Positions 49,517 to 59,450 of a DNA stretch of 64,000 bases are shown here, piece after piece. The stretch is from Chryseobacterium sp. ZHDP1 (lineage in GTDB: Bacteria; Bacteroidota; Bacteroidia; Flavobacteriales; Weeksellaceae): contig NZ_CP075682.1 of NCBI RefSeq assembly GCF_018603435.1, positions 248,001 to 312,000 of the forward strand. The letters are read 5' to 3'. How positions within the stretch are numbered: position 1 is the first letter of the stretch; each line of letters begins with the position of its first letter. The translations under genes were made by a program, and so were the position numbers. The notes under the pieces are model-generated. The model searched no databases, was not told the DNA's origin, and worked only from the letters and a program-made list of their open reading frames with translations.

Positions 49517-49551
49517 TGTCCTTTCACAAAATTACCTGCAAATCGACATTG
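49517..49551 (+). promoter_or_regulatory. phage-type promoter before the tape measure
   Basis: TGTCCTTT at 49517-49524 with ATTG near 49548-49551, spacing within one base of the others. It follows the terminator directly and sets the gene start at 49571. Confidence 0.5.
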
Positions 49552-49570
49552 CCACAAATTCTTAACGAAA

Positions 49571-52500
49571 ATGGCAGGTACAACAATTACCACAACCGGT
49601 ATTCTTTATATCAACGGGAATCAGGTTGAAAACACATTTAAAAACATATCCAGTGTAACCAAAAGATTAGAAGCTGAATTAAAAAGGCTTCCTGTTGGTT
49701 CTGCTGAGTTTGTAAGAAAAGCAGAAGAATTAAAACGGGCAAGACAAAGATTAGCTGAAGTTAGAGATGAAGTTAACGGAGTCAACGATTCTATTAACAA
49801 AGCTTCTGGCTTCTTAGATTTATTTGGAGGCGGACTTTTAAAGTTTGGAGATACTTTTAAGGAGGTTTTTTCTGCAAATGTCGCTGAAAAATTTTTCGAT
49901 GTTATTATAGATAAAGGCAAAGAAACTATTGATCAACTTCTGAAGGTTGCAGATGCAATGACAGATGTTGAAAAAACTAGCGGAATGTCAACGGAGCAGG
50001 TAAAAGATCTTTGGACTGAGTTTGATGCTATGGACACAAGAACCAGCAAACTTGACCGTCTTAAAATTGCTGAAGTAGGAGGACGTCTTGGGGTTCCCAT
50101 CCAGGAAATGAAAGATTTCGTTCAGGAAGTTGATAAAGCCTATGTTGCTTTAGGAGATAGTTTTGAAGGCGGCTTGGAAGGTGTTGTTGATCAGCTCGGA
50201 AAAATAAAAGGGCTTTTCAAAGACACAAAAGATCTTGAATATGCTGACGCGATTAATAGGATCGGTTCAGCCCTTAATACTTTGGCGGCTTCCGGAACAT
50301 CCTCGGAAGGAAATATCTCGCAGTTTGCTTTAAGAGTAGGATCCCTTCCAGATGCATTAAAGCCGGGTGTTGATAAAGTTCTGGGACTTGGAGCCGCCTT
50401 TGAAGAAGCTGGTATTGATGCTCAGATTGCTTCTTCCGGATTCTCTAATTTCATAAGTACAGCTGCAGGAAATATTGAAGGTTTTGCAACATCAATGCAC
50501 ATGAGCGTAGCAGAAGCTACAAGCTTAATGAATACCAAGCCTGAAGAATTTTTCCTTCGTTTCGCTGCTGGTATGAAAGGTCTTGACGCTCCTGGAACTG
50601 CTAAAGTTTACGAAAGCTTAAAGTTAAACTCTCTTGAGGTTCAAAAGGCAGTTGGTGCAGCTGCTAATAAAACTGAAGAATTTAAAAAAGCGATTAAAAC
50701 TGCAGGTGTCGAGATGTCTAAAGCAACTTCTCTTCAGGACGAATTCAATAAAAAAAATAATAATGCTCCGGCAATCCTGGAAAAAATTAAAAATGGTTAC
50801 AATGATATTTTTACATCTACTAATGTCATTAATCAGTTTGAAAAACTTATTCAGGTTACAGGTTGGCTTACAGGAGTAACTTCAGAAGGTAGTGATGGAA
50901 TTAATGTTTTTAAAGAAAGGCTGAAGTTTCTTATCAATATTATAAAAATTGTTATTGCCGGTTATCTAGGTTATAATGCTGGAGTTCTTTTATCAATCTT
51001 AATTACAAACAATGCAACGCGTGCAACATGGTTAAGCATCATTGCAGATAAGGCAAAAGCTGCAGCCATTTGGTTAAGCCAGGTCGCAATTTTAGCTTAT
51101 AATGTCGCTTTAGGTATTCTTACTGGTAGTCTCAGAAGGGTTCGGCAGGCGATGGCTGTTTTTAATGCAACTACGAATGGAAATGGTCTTGGGGTTTTAA
51201 TTGGTTTGATCGCTGCAGCTGTTGCTGCTTATAAAGTTTTTTCAGATCAGTTGGATGAAACTGCCAAAAACAAAAAAACTCTCGATGAATTAAGTAAAGA
51301 TGCTTCTCAAAATTCAGCTAAAGAAATCAGCGCCCTGGATCAGCTTTATAAAAAGGCTACAGATGTTAATAAATCGACAAAAGATAAAGTAGCAGCTATC
51401 CAGGAATTAAAAGCTCAATATCCGGATTATTTCAAAAATATTTCTGATGAAATTATAATGAATGGCAAAGCTGAAGACAGCTACAATAAATTAAGAGATT
51501 CAATTATTGCATCGGCCAGAGCCAGTGCAGCTCAAAAAAAACTAGAAGAAAGGGCGGCTGAAAGACTAGAAAGAGATCAGAAACTTGATGATGATATTGC
51601 CGAACAGGACAAAATAATTAAAAATCCACAATCAAGAACTTCACAGGGTACAAGCTTCTCCGGAGCAAATGAACTTTCCGGAGGCGGTCCCAGAACTATT
51701 TCAAAAGAAGAAGTTGCTGCAGCTGCTGCATATAGAAAACAGGTATTATTAAATATCAAAGCGGCCAAACGAAAAGAAGACGAGGAAAAAGATAAATTTT
51801 TGCTGGATATTTTTGAAGCCGGAAAGCCTAAAAAAACTGAAGATCCTGGTCCTGTTGTTCCTCCTAATATTCCTCTTCCGGATAAAGATAAAAACCTGGA
51901 AAAGAAAAAGGCTGATGATCTTGAAAAAGCGAGAGACGCTGTAAATAAAGCCAACGAAGCAAAAGCTGAAGCTGATAAAAAAGCGAATGAACTTGAAAAA
52001 AACAGGATTGACGAGCAGTTCAAAATTTGGGAAGAAAGTAAGCAAAAGGAATGGGATGTTGAGCTGCAAGACTATGAAAATCGAAAAACTGAACTTCAGC
52101 AACAAACCAACGAATTTAATAATCAGATCAAAAAAACTGATGATGAAATAAAGAAGCTTGAACGCGATAAAAAGGAAACAAAAAACCCTGCTGCAGCTGC
52201 TGAATTTGGAAATGCTATTGCCGGCCTTCAGGATGCAAATAAAAAAAGACAGGAACTGATCGCCGCTAATACTAAAATTGAGGATCAGATCTTCCAAACT
52301 CATGGATTCAATTTATTGAGAATTGAAGAGAAATACCAAACGAAAAAATATGAAAAGGATGTTGAATTTCTCCAGAGTTCAGCTGATCTTACTAGAAAAA
52401 ATGCTGAAGATTCAATCAACAATATTACCACGATGGAAGAGGCTAAGGCTGCTCTTTCTGAAATGGGATATCTGAAACTTACTGAAACTGAATTAAAGGC

Positions 52501-53692
52501 TATAGAGACTTTAGAAGATGCCAAAAAAGCTCTTAGAGAAAATGCAGACCGTGCTTATCTGAAATCTCAAGAAGATTTTCTGAAGGAACAACAAAAATTA
52601 CTTGAGAGATTACTTCAGGATCCTTCACTTTCTTCTGAAGCTACCGAAAAACTTAAAAAAGATCTTGACGATCTTAAAAGTAAGATCACAGAGGTACAAT
52701 CAGCAATGAAAGGAGGTACTGAAGCTGATGATAAAAAAGTACAGGAAGAAGGCGATACTAAAAAAGAGGAAATTGATATTCTCGGTTTTTCAGCAAAAGA
52801 CTGGAAAAAAGCCTGGAAGAACTTGGATACTACTGAAGGGAAACTGAAAGCTTTAAAAATGGTTATCGGTGCTTTAGGTAATGCTTTTCAGGCATATTAT
52901 CAGCTGCAGAATGCACTTGCCGAAAGAGAAATGGCAAAGTTTGAAAAGAACAATGATAAAAAGAAAAAAGATCTTTTAGGGCAGTTGAATTCCGGTTTGA
53001 TCACTCAGGAAGAATACAATAAAAAGCTTCAGGGATTAGACGCTGAAACGGCCAATAAAAAAGCTGAAATAGCTTACAAACAAGCGAAAACAGAACGTGC
53101 TTTAAAGATTGTTGAAATTATTGCAAATACATCTTTAGCAATCATGCAGGCATATAGCCAATTAGGTCCTATTGGGGGTACTATCGCAGCCGTATTGATT
53201 GGAACCCTGGGCGCCGTACAATTAGGAACTGTAATGTCAACGCCTCTTCCGGATAAGCCAACATTTGCAAAAGGAGGTTTCACTTCGAAAAATGGATTTG
53301 GAGATCCTGATGAAACAGGTCTTGTTCCGGCGGGAATTGTTCATGCTAATGAATGGGTCGCTCCTCCTTGGATGCTTCAGAACCCAAAAACCGCTCAGGT
53401 GATTGATTATTTAGAAAGTGTTCGCCAGGGAAAAACAAAACCTTTTGCAGAAGGAGGATTCTCAGATCCGGGTTCAGATTCTCCAAAAGTCAATCCAACT
53501 CAATCCCAAACCAATTTAATTGATGTTGTGAGCCAAAACCTGCAGGTCATGTCTGAAGTGAAAAATCTTCTTCAGAAAATAGATGATGAAGGTATCGAAT
53601 CCTATATGGTTGCTGATGCGAAAAACGGGAAATTAATGAAAGTGGCAATAAAAGAAATCGAAACAATTGAAAACCGAAATGCAAGAAAATAA
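49571..53692 (+). CDS. tail tape measure protein
   Basis: From the ATG at 49571 the protein is 1373 residues. Regions: N-terminal helical part (about 1-120); a tape-measure-type segment (about 120-400); hydrophobic helices (about 465-545 and 570-590); long Glu/Lys coiled coils (about 590-1080); a final hydrophobic part and C-terminal FAKGGF and FAEGGF motifs with HANEWVAPPWML (about 1210-1300), typical of tape measures. At about 0.15 nm per residue the tail would be near 205 nm, a long flexible siphovirus tail. The upstream longer frame was rejected because it contains the promoter. Confidence 0.9.
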   Translation: MAGTTITTTGILYINGNQVENTFKNISSVTKRLEAELKRLPVGSAEFVRKAEELKRARQRLAEVRDEVNGVNDSINKASGFLDLFGGGLLKFGDTFKEVFSANVAEKFFDVIIDKGKETIDQLLKVADAMTDVEKTSGMSTEQVKDLWTEFDAMDTRTSKLDRLKIAEVGGRLGVPIQEMKDFVQEVDKAYVALGDSFEGGLEGVVDQLGKIKGLFKDTKDLEYADAINRIGSALNTLAASGTSSEGNISQFALRVGSLPDALKPGVDKVLGLGAAFEEAGIDAQIASSGFSNFISTAAGNIEGFATSMHMSVAEATSLMNTKPEEFFLRFAAGMKGLDAPGTAKVYESLKLNSLEVQKAVGAAANKTEEFKKAIKTAGVEMSKATSLQDEFNKKNNNAPAILEKIKNGYNDIFTSTNVINQFEKLIQVTGWLTGVTSEGSDGINVFKERLKFLINIIKIVIAGYLGYNAGVLLSILITNNATRATWLSIIADKAKAAAIWLSQVAILAYNVALGILTGSLRRVRQAMAVFNATTNGNGLGVLIGLIAAAVAAYKVFSDQLDETAKNKKTLDELSKDASQNSAKEISALDQLYKKATDVNKSTKDKVAAIQELKAQYPDYFKNISDEIIMNGKAEDSYNKLRDSIIASARASAAQKKLEERAAERLERDQKLDDDIAEQDKIIKNPQSRTSQGTSFSGANELSGGGPRTISKEEVAAAAAYRKQVLLNIKAAKRKEDEEKDKFLLDIFEAGKPKKTEDPGPVVPPNIPLPDKDKNLEKKKADDLEKARDAVNKANEAKAEADKKANELEKNRIDEQFKIWEESKQKEWDVELQDYENRKTELQQQTNEFNNQIKKTDDEIKKLERDKKETKNPAAAAEFGNAIAGLQDANKKRQELIAANTKIEDQIFQTHGFNLLRIEEKYQTKKYEKDVEFLQSSADLTRKNAEDSINNITTMEEAKAALSEMGYLKLTETELKAIETLEDAKKALRENADRAYLKSQEDFLKEQQKLLERLLQDPSLSSEATEKLKKDLDDLKSKITEVQSAMKGGTEADDKKVQEEGDTKKEEIDILGFSAKDWKKAWKNLDTTEGKLKALKMVIGALGNAFQAYYQLQNALAEREMAKFEKNNDKKKKDLLGQLNSGLITQEEYNKKLQGLDAETANKKAEIAYKQAKTERALKIVEIIANTSLAIMQAYSQLGPIGGTIAAVLIGTLGAVQLGTVMSTPLPDKPTFAKGGFTSKNGFGDPDETGLVPAGIVHANEWVAPPWMLQNPKTAQVIDYLESVRQGKTKPFAEGGFSDPGSDSPKVNPTQSQTNLIDVVSQNLQVMSEVKNLLQKIDDEGIESYMVADAKNGKLMKVAIKEIETIENRNARK

Positions 53693-54092
53693 CTTCCAAA
53701 ACCTTCAAATTTTCGAATCTGCAATTCTAAATGAATGCTGCGATTTGATAAGCCAGAGAGCCAAAGAAATTACTGGAGAAGATATCTATCTCGTAGGTTC
53801 AGTTTCCAAAATTTTGAATGGAGATTTTACTGAAGAATACAAAATAAAGGACATTGATTTTATCGTTTCAATGGCTGGATTTCAAAAACTGATCCGGAAT
53901 AAGGATCTCCTTTTTCCGGAAGCCAGGACCATTGAGCAAAGACCTGAGCGCTTAATCATTTACCTGAACAGTTTTGCCATTGAAATATGGAATTACCTAG
54001 AGCGAAACACTGATAAACAAAAGAAATTTTTTAAAAATAAAATACCTTACTTATGCCAATTAGAACAAAACAAGAAACTCAATACGTATTAG
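53679..54092 (+). CDS. nucleotidyltransferase-like protein in the tail module
   Basis: The 137-residue protein has YLVGSVSKILNG followed by KDIDFIVS, resembling the Gly-Ser and Asp-x-Asp pattern of the nucleotidyltransferase fold. Only part of the catalytic set (D-I-D) is visible, so activity is uncertain. It overlaps both the tape measure (14 bases) and the next tail gene (40 bases), which is unusual for an enzyme gene. It could be a structural protein with chance similarity. Confidence 0.45.
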   Translation: MQENNFQNLQIFESAILNECCDLISQRAKEITGEDIYLVGSVSKILNGDFTEEYKIKDIDFIVSMAGFQKLIRNKDLLFPEARTIEQRPERLIIYLNSFAIEIWNYLERNTDKQKKFFKNKIPYLCQLEQNKKLNTY

Positions 54093-56107
54093 TTTGCCCA
54101 CCAGGACACGCGGGCGGTTCTGCTTGTTCTACGATATCTACAATTGTCGATGTTCCGATCAGAGACTGGAAAATTAATCCACCGCAATTAAATAAAGTTT
54201 GGCAGATGGGAACCGCTGCTCCGGGACAATTATTTCAGGACTTTGTATTTCCTGAATTGGAATTTGTTTATACATATTCAAATTATAGATTTAAAATTAA
54301 AAAAAATATTGCTTCAGGTTCGGTAGATTTTGTAAATCTTACTTCTGTAAAGCTTGTAGGAGATACTTTTAACCAATCCAATCTTAATACAGAAAGGGTT
54401 TTTTGTGATTTTCAGAACCTGGATAATTTATCAGTTGGAAATCATGTGCAGCCAATCACTATTGAAGCTTATGGAATTGACAGTAGCAATCAGGAACATT
54501 TTGTAGAATCTTATTATACGGAAATTTCAGTTACGGTACAGGCCGGAACAGGAATTTCAACCGACAAAAACACCTATAATTTAACCTTTAATAAAGCCGA
54601 TGGACTTTTATCCGGCGATGATAAAATTATAGTTTTTGTCACGGATCCGGTGACTGTTACAGCAACTGATCCATTCATTAATCTTACACAAGATTCTGTA
54701 AACTCTCAGAGACATTTGAAGTTTCAAAATAATACGGTTATTCAAAATAAAGCTGTAGGAAATTACTCCGGAACAGTAACAATTCAAATTGGATCAGCAG
54801 TAAAAACAGTGACGGTAAATTTACAGGTGATTAATGATAATACAATTTTTTATGTTAATCCGTCATCTGTAAATACTTCACTTCAGAAAAATTTATCTGA
54901 GACAAAACAGTTTTCCTCAAATATTTCTAATCCGAATAGTTTAACAATTGTCGTTGAAAGTAAGCCGTCATTCATTGATACAGCTGTAATTAGCAACGGC
55001 GTTTTGAATTTTACAACTGTAAATTCTTCAACACTTTCCGTTGGTAATTATTCCGGAGAAATCCTTCTTCGTTCCGGAAGCGTTGTAAAAAAAGTAACTG
55101 TAAATATAAGTGTTGTTCAGGCTATCACTCATGATTTTTTCGGATCAAACTATTACTTTGCAAAAGATCCAAATAAGGTTATTTTAAATAAAACTGTTTC
55201 ATCGTCTACCTATGTTAAAATGACTTTAAAAATGTTCTTTAATGGATATGGTGAACAATACCAGGAGGAAGAAGAATATACATTTCCATATTTCAAAGGT
55301 TCGGTTGAAATTTTTCCAGGTGATGAAGTTCAGGATTTCTTTATTAGAGCTTCAGATATTACCACTTCTTTGGATCCGGTGTATCAATATAGTCTTTCGT
55401 TAGTTGAAATGAAATTTGAGGAGATGAACGAGCTTGATGAAGTTCAGTCAACATTCATCATTGATAACATATATTTTGCTCCAGGGAAAAAGCCAAAATG
55501 TTTTCCAATTTTTTCAGATTATCCAATTAGAGGTACATACAATCAAAGTATTATTAAACTTAATGTAGACAGGCTTTCAGAGAAGGACGAATTAAATCAA
55601 CTTTTTGCTCAATATACGTTACCAAAACCTGTTCACACACCAAAATTTAATGTTGATCAGTTTACTTTTTTACGATCAAGTTTTAAACCGGAACTGCAAA
55701 AAAAGATTATTGCTTCGAATGAGATGCAGTTTATTCCTCTTCCGGAACCGGAAAGGATCATCCATATTGAATGGGAAAATCAAAATCTAGTTTTTGACTG
55801 GTTTTCTGCTTCCGGAGATGTTAAAATCCCTGTTGAAATTGAACATGTTTTGGGAGAATCTGATGATTACCTGGAGGAAAAATTTGACAGTGTTGCTAAA
55901 AAAACATTAACTGTCAATACAGGCTGGATTTTGAAAGAAGAGATTGATTTAATTACAGATCTATTGAAATCACGACTATGTTTTGTGTATGCTGAAGGGA
56001 TTAGATATAAAGTTTATCCTATCAGTACAAAAAATGAATTAAAGGATTCCGGGATGAATACTTTTTCTATGGATATCGAATTTAAAATTTTGGAGAATGA
56101 GGACTAG
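54053..56107 (+). CDS. distal tail protein with Ig-like domains
   Basis: The 684-residue protein has several beta-sandwich repeats (about 150-400) with VGNYSGTVTIQIGSAVKTVTV and VGNYSGEILLRSGSVVKKVTV, two BACON/Ig-like domains with nearly the same pattern. A C-terminal domain (about 430-684) lacks them. It lies after the tape measure and overlaps the next gene by 11 bases. Likely a distal tail or baseplate protein with carbohydrate- or cell-surface-binding modules. Confidence 0.6.
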   Translation: MPIRTKQETQYVLVCPPGHAGGSACSTISTIVDVPIRDWKINPPQLNKVWQMGTAAPGQLFQDFVFPELEFVYTYSNYRFKIKKNIASGSVDFVNLTSVKLVGDTFNQSNLNTERVFCDFQNLDNLSVGNHVQPITIEAYGIDSSNQEHFVESYYTEISVTVQAGTGISTDKNTYNLTFNKADGLLSGDDKIIVFVTDPVTVTATDPFINLTQDSVNSQRHLKFQNNTVIQNKAVGNYSGTVTIQIGSAVKTVTVNLQVINDNTIFYVNPSSVNTSLQKNLSETKQFSSNISNPNSLTIVVESKPSFIDTAVISNGVLNFTTVNSSTLSVGNYSGEILLRSGSVVKKVTVNISVVQAITHDFFGSNYYFAKDPNKVILNKTVSSSTYVKMTLKMFFNGYGEQYQEEEEYTFPYFKGSVEIFPGDEVQDFFIRASDITTSLDPVYQYSLSLVEMKFEEMNELDEVQSTFIIDNIYFAPGKKPKCFPIFSDYPIRGTYNQSIIKLNVDRLSEKDELNQLFAQYTLPKPVHTPKFNVDQFTFLRSSFKPELQKKIIASNEMQFIPLPEPERIIHIEWENQNLVFDWFSASGDVKIPVEIEHVLGESDDYLEEKFDSVAKKTLTVNTGWILKEEIDLITDLLKSRLCFVYAEGIRYKVYPISTKNELKDSGMNTFSMDIEFKILENED

Positions 56108-57950
56108 AACTGATCAATTTATCACAGAAAAGTCTATCATTCGACTGACTGGTATCGAAACGAATTTCACTGAAGAAAATCCGCGCTTTAAGGATTCAAT
56201 CTGGACAAAATATACATTACCATTCAAATATTTTTATACGAGGAATTTTCTAAGTGAAAATGGACAATATTCTTCATTAACCAATAATAATTTGAAGCAA
56301 AAGCATGAAGGATATCACGTTTTTGAAGGTAAAATAAGAAAGGGGGTTCTCGAGTTTTTAGAGATTAGAAAAAAATGGGCCAGTATTCAGATTGATTCAG
56401 GATTCGAAGAGCTTCCAAATTTCGAAAAAAAGCTAAAGGATCTTCCTGTAGAATTTAAACTTGTCAACGATATTTATGATCACGCAAACGAGATTGTTAC
56501 GAAAAAGTATCCGGAAACAAATTATAATTTTCCGAAACTTTATACTACTCAGTACGACACTGAACAGGACGGATGGAAAAATTTTAATTCATTTATAAAT
56601 GATAGAATTTTAACTGCAGGAACTAATATTAAAGAATTTCCGCGTAATGAAATTCAGGAAAATGTTAATGGTTGGGATGTTTTAAACAGAAATATCATTC
56701 AACCGGTTCCGTATTTATTGCACGTTTTAAAAGCGGGTTTTCAGGATGCAGGTTTTGTTCTTCAGGGCGATATCCTTGAAGATCCACAGCTGAAGCAAAA
56801 AGGCATTTATTCTCCGGAGCAATATTATACCACTGGGGAACAGAAGTATCAAAAAACTTATGTGTTTTCAGCTGAATTTTTTGATAATGAAATCGTTGCC
56901 GGAAATATTTTTGGACATTGGACAAAGAAATTTAAAATTGATGCTCCAGGAAAGTATCGTTTAATAGGAAGCTGTTTAACAAATAATGATGCAAACTGTT
57001 CACTTACTATTAAAAAAAACGGTGTTACCCTAAATATATATGGTAGTGGAACTACATCCCAGTTTATTAATTTCGATCAGATTATTGAAATCGAAGTTGA
57101 TGAAGCGGAAACAGCTCCAGAGTTTAGCTTTGAATTTTTCGGAAGAGTTTTTAGCGATCGTTTTACTGCAGATGCTGTAAATATTGGAGTTGCAGAAATA
57201 AAAATAAATCCAATGAGACAAAACACCACTTCCGGAGATCCTATTCCGTTTGTTTTTAATTTTGATAGAGTAGATCTCAGAAGAGCGCTTCCGGATATGA
57301 CTTTTGGGGATTTGGTAAATACTATAAAAAACTGGAGAAATTATGATCTTACTTTTGAAAATAATGTAGCAACGATGAACAGGATCGTAATTGACAAATT
57401 AAAAGAACCGGAAGATTTCAGAGAATTTGAAATTGAGGATCCAATTCGTCAAAGAAATGACAAAAAGTATTTTAATATAAAATTTCCGGATGTCGAAGGT
57501 GTTCAGCTCGACGATGTTTTTTTTGATGAAAATGGATATCAGCTAAACAAAGCTATTTTGCCAAAAGATACAACTGAAATTGTTATTAATGGCTTTTGTC
57601 TTCCTTTAGAAGTTTTCCGAGCTGTAACAACTGCAAAAGTTTATGACGAAGGAAATTCTTTAATGCTGGTTCATTACGATGGTCTTGACCAAAATGGAGA
57701 TAATCACGCCAAAAATCCTGACGGACTGCATGGAACTTACTTTGCAGAATCCGTGAAAGATTGGTTTTTGAACAGGTTAACTAATTTCACGTACAAATGG
57801 ACGTTTTTAATATCAAAATCAAAGATCAGGAAGTATAATATCAGATCAGAAATCTTTGCATATAATAAGAAACATTGGATTAAATCCTGGGTGAAAAACT
57901 CTGTTTCGAAAAAATATTATTCAGTTGAGATAGAAACAGAGACTTTTTAG
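56097..57950 (+). CDS. baseplate/tail hub-like protein
   Basis: The 617-residue protein has no signal peptide and mixed alpha/beta sequence with many aromatic residues. It is the last structural gene and overlaps the previous by 11 bases. Size and position fit a tail hub or tail-associated baseplate protein. No catalytic motif seen. It is followed by the convergent integrase gene. Confidence 0.55.
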   Translation: MRTRTDQFITEKSIIRLTGIETNFTEENPRFKDSIWTKYTLPFKYFYTRNFLSENGQYSSLTNNNLKQKHEGYHVFEGKIRKGVLEFLEIRKKWASIQIDSGFEELPNFEKKLKDLPVEFKLVNDIYDHANEIVTKKYPETNYNFPKLYTTQYDTEQDGWKNFNSFINDRILTAGTNIKEFPRNEIQENVNGWDVLNRNIIQPVPYLLHVLKAGFQDAGFVLQGDILEDPQLKQKGIYSPEQYYTTGEQKYQKTYVFSAEFFDNEIVAGNIFGHWTKKFKIDAPGKYRLIGSCLTNNDANCSLTIKKNGVTLNIYGSGTTSQFINFDQIIEIEVDEAETAPEFSFEFFGRVFSDRFTADAVNIGVAEIKINPMRQNTTSGDPIPFVFNFDRVDLRRALPDMTFGDLVNTIKNWRNYDLTFENNVATMNRIVIDKLKEPEDFREFEIEDPIRQRNDKKYFNIKFPDVEGVQLDDVFFDENGYQLNKAILPKDTTEIVINGFCLPLEVFRAVTTAKVYDEGNSLMLVHYDGLDQNGDNHAKNPDGLHGTYFAESVKDWFLNRLTNFTYKWTFLISKSKIRKYNIRSEIFAYNKKHWIKSWVKNSVSKKYYSVEIETETF

Positions 57951-57965
57951 TCTCTGTTATTTTAT

Positions 57966-59075
57966 TTAATCCAAGAGGTGTAAGGTTTCCACAACTTCAT
58001 CCTCAACAATATGAGCATAGATCATTGTTACTTTTATGTTCGAATGTCCTAATAAAACCTGTAAATCTTCAATTTTACCTCCTTTTCTGAGGTAATTTGT
58101 TGCAAAGGTATGTCTGGCCACATGATTTGAAAGATGTTTGCGAATTCCCAGAAATTTAGCAACATCTTGAATTGTTTCATTTATTGTTTTTGCTGTAATC
58201 GGATTGATAAATAAATTCTCATCATTTTCCAGGATCTTTTTACAAGTTACATTTGTTTTTAGGACTTGCTGTTTTTTTGACTTTTGATTCCAAAAGTTAA
58301 AATATTCATCGTTAAGATCCGCTCTTTTTAATTTACGCAAATCTTCTATTCTTAAGCCTGTCATACAATTGAATAAAAAATATCCTAAACTTTTCTTATG
58401 TGCATCGCTTATAAAGGACGAAAAAAGATATTCTTTCATTCTATCAACTTCCTCAAGATTTAAATTAGTTCTGTGAGATCGGTGCTGTTTGATTTTGATA
58501 TCCTCGACATCAATATTTATTTGATATCCTCTTTTTTTTGCAATTTTAATATAATGCTTTACAATTTTAACATTGCTGTCAACGGTTACTTCAGCATTAC
58601 CTTTATTGTATATTAAGAATCTACGATACTTTAAAATAAACTTGTCATTAATTTCTCCAAATAAAATACTTGATCTGAATTCTTTAAGTTTAGCCAAAAT
58701 AACTTTTTGATTTTTACGAGCTCCTTCAGTCATGGACTTCAAGTCCATTTCATATTCCATAAACGGAATAAAATCAATACTTAAATCCGGCCTTTTAATG
58801 AGTTCCACACACTTTTCAACCGTTAAAACTTGATTGTTAAGCCTGAATTGTATTTCAATTTTATTTATCTGAGCTTTTAATTCATTGAGTAAAAGATTAA
58901 GATCATTCATATCTGCAGGTTTTACAACTTGCCTTTTTTGATCCCATTCCGTCTTTTTCAAAAAAATGTCAACCGGAATTCTTTTTCTTTGACCATGTAT
59001 ATAAAGATTTAAATAAAGAGGATATTTTCCATCTTTATTTTTATAATCTGTTTTTAAAAAAAATGAATGTTTCAT
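57966..59075 (-). CDS. tyrosine-type prophage integrase
   Basis: The 369-residue recombinase has an N-terminal arm-type DNA-binding region and SAM-like core (about 1-200), and a catalytic domain with the Arg in TGLRIEDLRKL (about 255), HVARHTFATNYL (HxxR, about 325), LLGHSNIKVTMIYAH (about 345-358, Tyr nucleophile near the end). It is the Bacteroidota phage-integrase family. I chose the ATG at 59073-59075, which removes an unlikely 20-residue extension. It lies 240 bp from the tRNA-Arg gene it used as target. Together with the 17-bp direct repeats this defines the prophage end. Confidence 0.92.
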   Translation of the reverse strand: MKHSFFLKTDYKNKDGKYPLYLNLYIHGQRKRIPVDIFLKKTEWDQKRQVVKPADMNDLNLLLNELKAQINKIEIQFRLNNQVLTVEKCVELIKRPDLSIDFIPFMEYEMDLKSMTEGARKNQKVILAKLKEFRSSILFGEINDKFILKYRRFLIYNKGNAEVTVDSNVKIVKHYIKIAKKRGYQINIDVEDIKIKQHRSHRTNLNLEEVDRMKEYLFSSFISDAHKKSLGYFLFNCMTGLRIEDLRKLKRADLNDEYFNFWNQKSKKQQVLKTNVTCKKILENDENLFINPITAKTINETIQDVAKFLGIRKHLSNHVARHTFATNYLRKGGKIEDLQVLLGHSNIKVTMIYAHIVEDEVVETLHLLD

Positions 59076-59316
59076 AGCTTTTATTATTGGAGCGCTGCCA
59101 AAAAAAGCCGATGAATAAAGTGAGTTTGCTAGCATAGTTAAAAAATTAATTTTAACCGGTCATTTTTGTCACTGGAAAAACATTTAGTGCCAAGCTTAGT
59201 GACAAAAAAAGGAATAATAAGCAAAATCTATAGTTTTGGGATTACTCCTTTTTAACCGTAAATGCTTATTATTCCTGTTTTTTGCAATTTTCTTTAATAA
59301 AAGTATATTGCAGTTT
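59076..59316. other. attR region beside the integrase
   Basis: This 240-base gap between integrase and tRNA-Arg holds arm-type sequence expected next to attR and an AT-rich stretch with an imperfect inverted pattern around 59200-59290 (GGAATAATAAGC repeated in inverted form as GCTTATTATTCC). It contains no gene. Confidence 0.4.
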
Positions 59317-59333
59317 GTGACCTCGACAGGATT
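59317..59333 (-). other. attR, prophage right attachment core
   Basis: The 17-base core is identical to attL (16401-16417). Here it completes the 3' end of the intact tRNA-Arg gene, so the prophage restores the tRNA on insertion. Confidence 0.85.
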
Positions 59334-59391
59334 CAAACCTGTAACCTTCTGAGCCGTAATCAGATGCGCTATTCAGTTGCGCCACGAGGCC
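59318..59391 (-). tRNA. tRNA-Arg (ACG)
   Basis: Acceptor stem GGCCTCG with CGAGGTC (one G-T pair), D-arm, anticodon loop TTACGGC (anticodon ACG) and T-arm are intact; 74 bases, discriminator A. It is the integration target. The 3' end is supplied by the prophage-restored core. Confidence 0.92.
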
Positions 59392-59450
59392 GTTGTTTCC
59401 TTATCGTTTAAAGGTTTGCAAATATAGCACTTTTTTCTTTTCTTTGAAAG

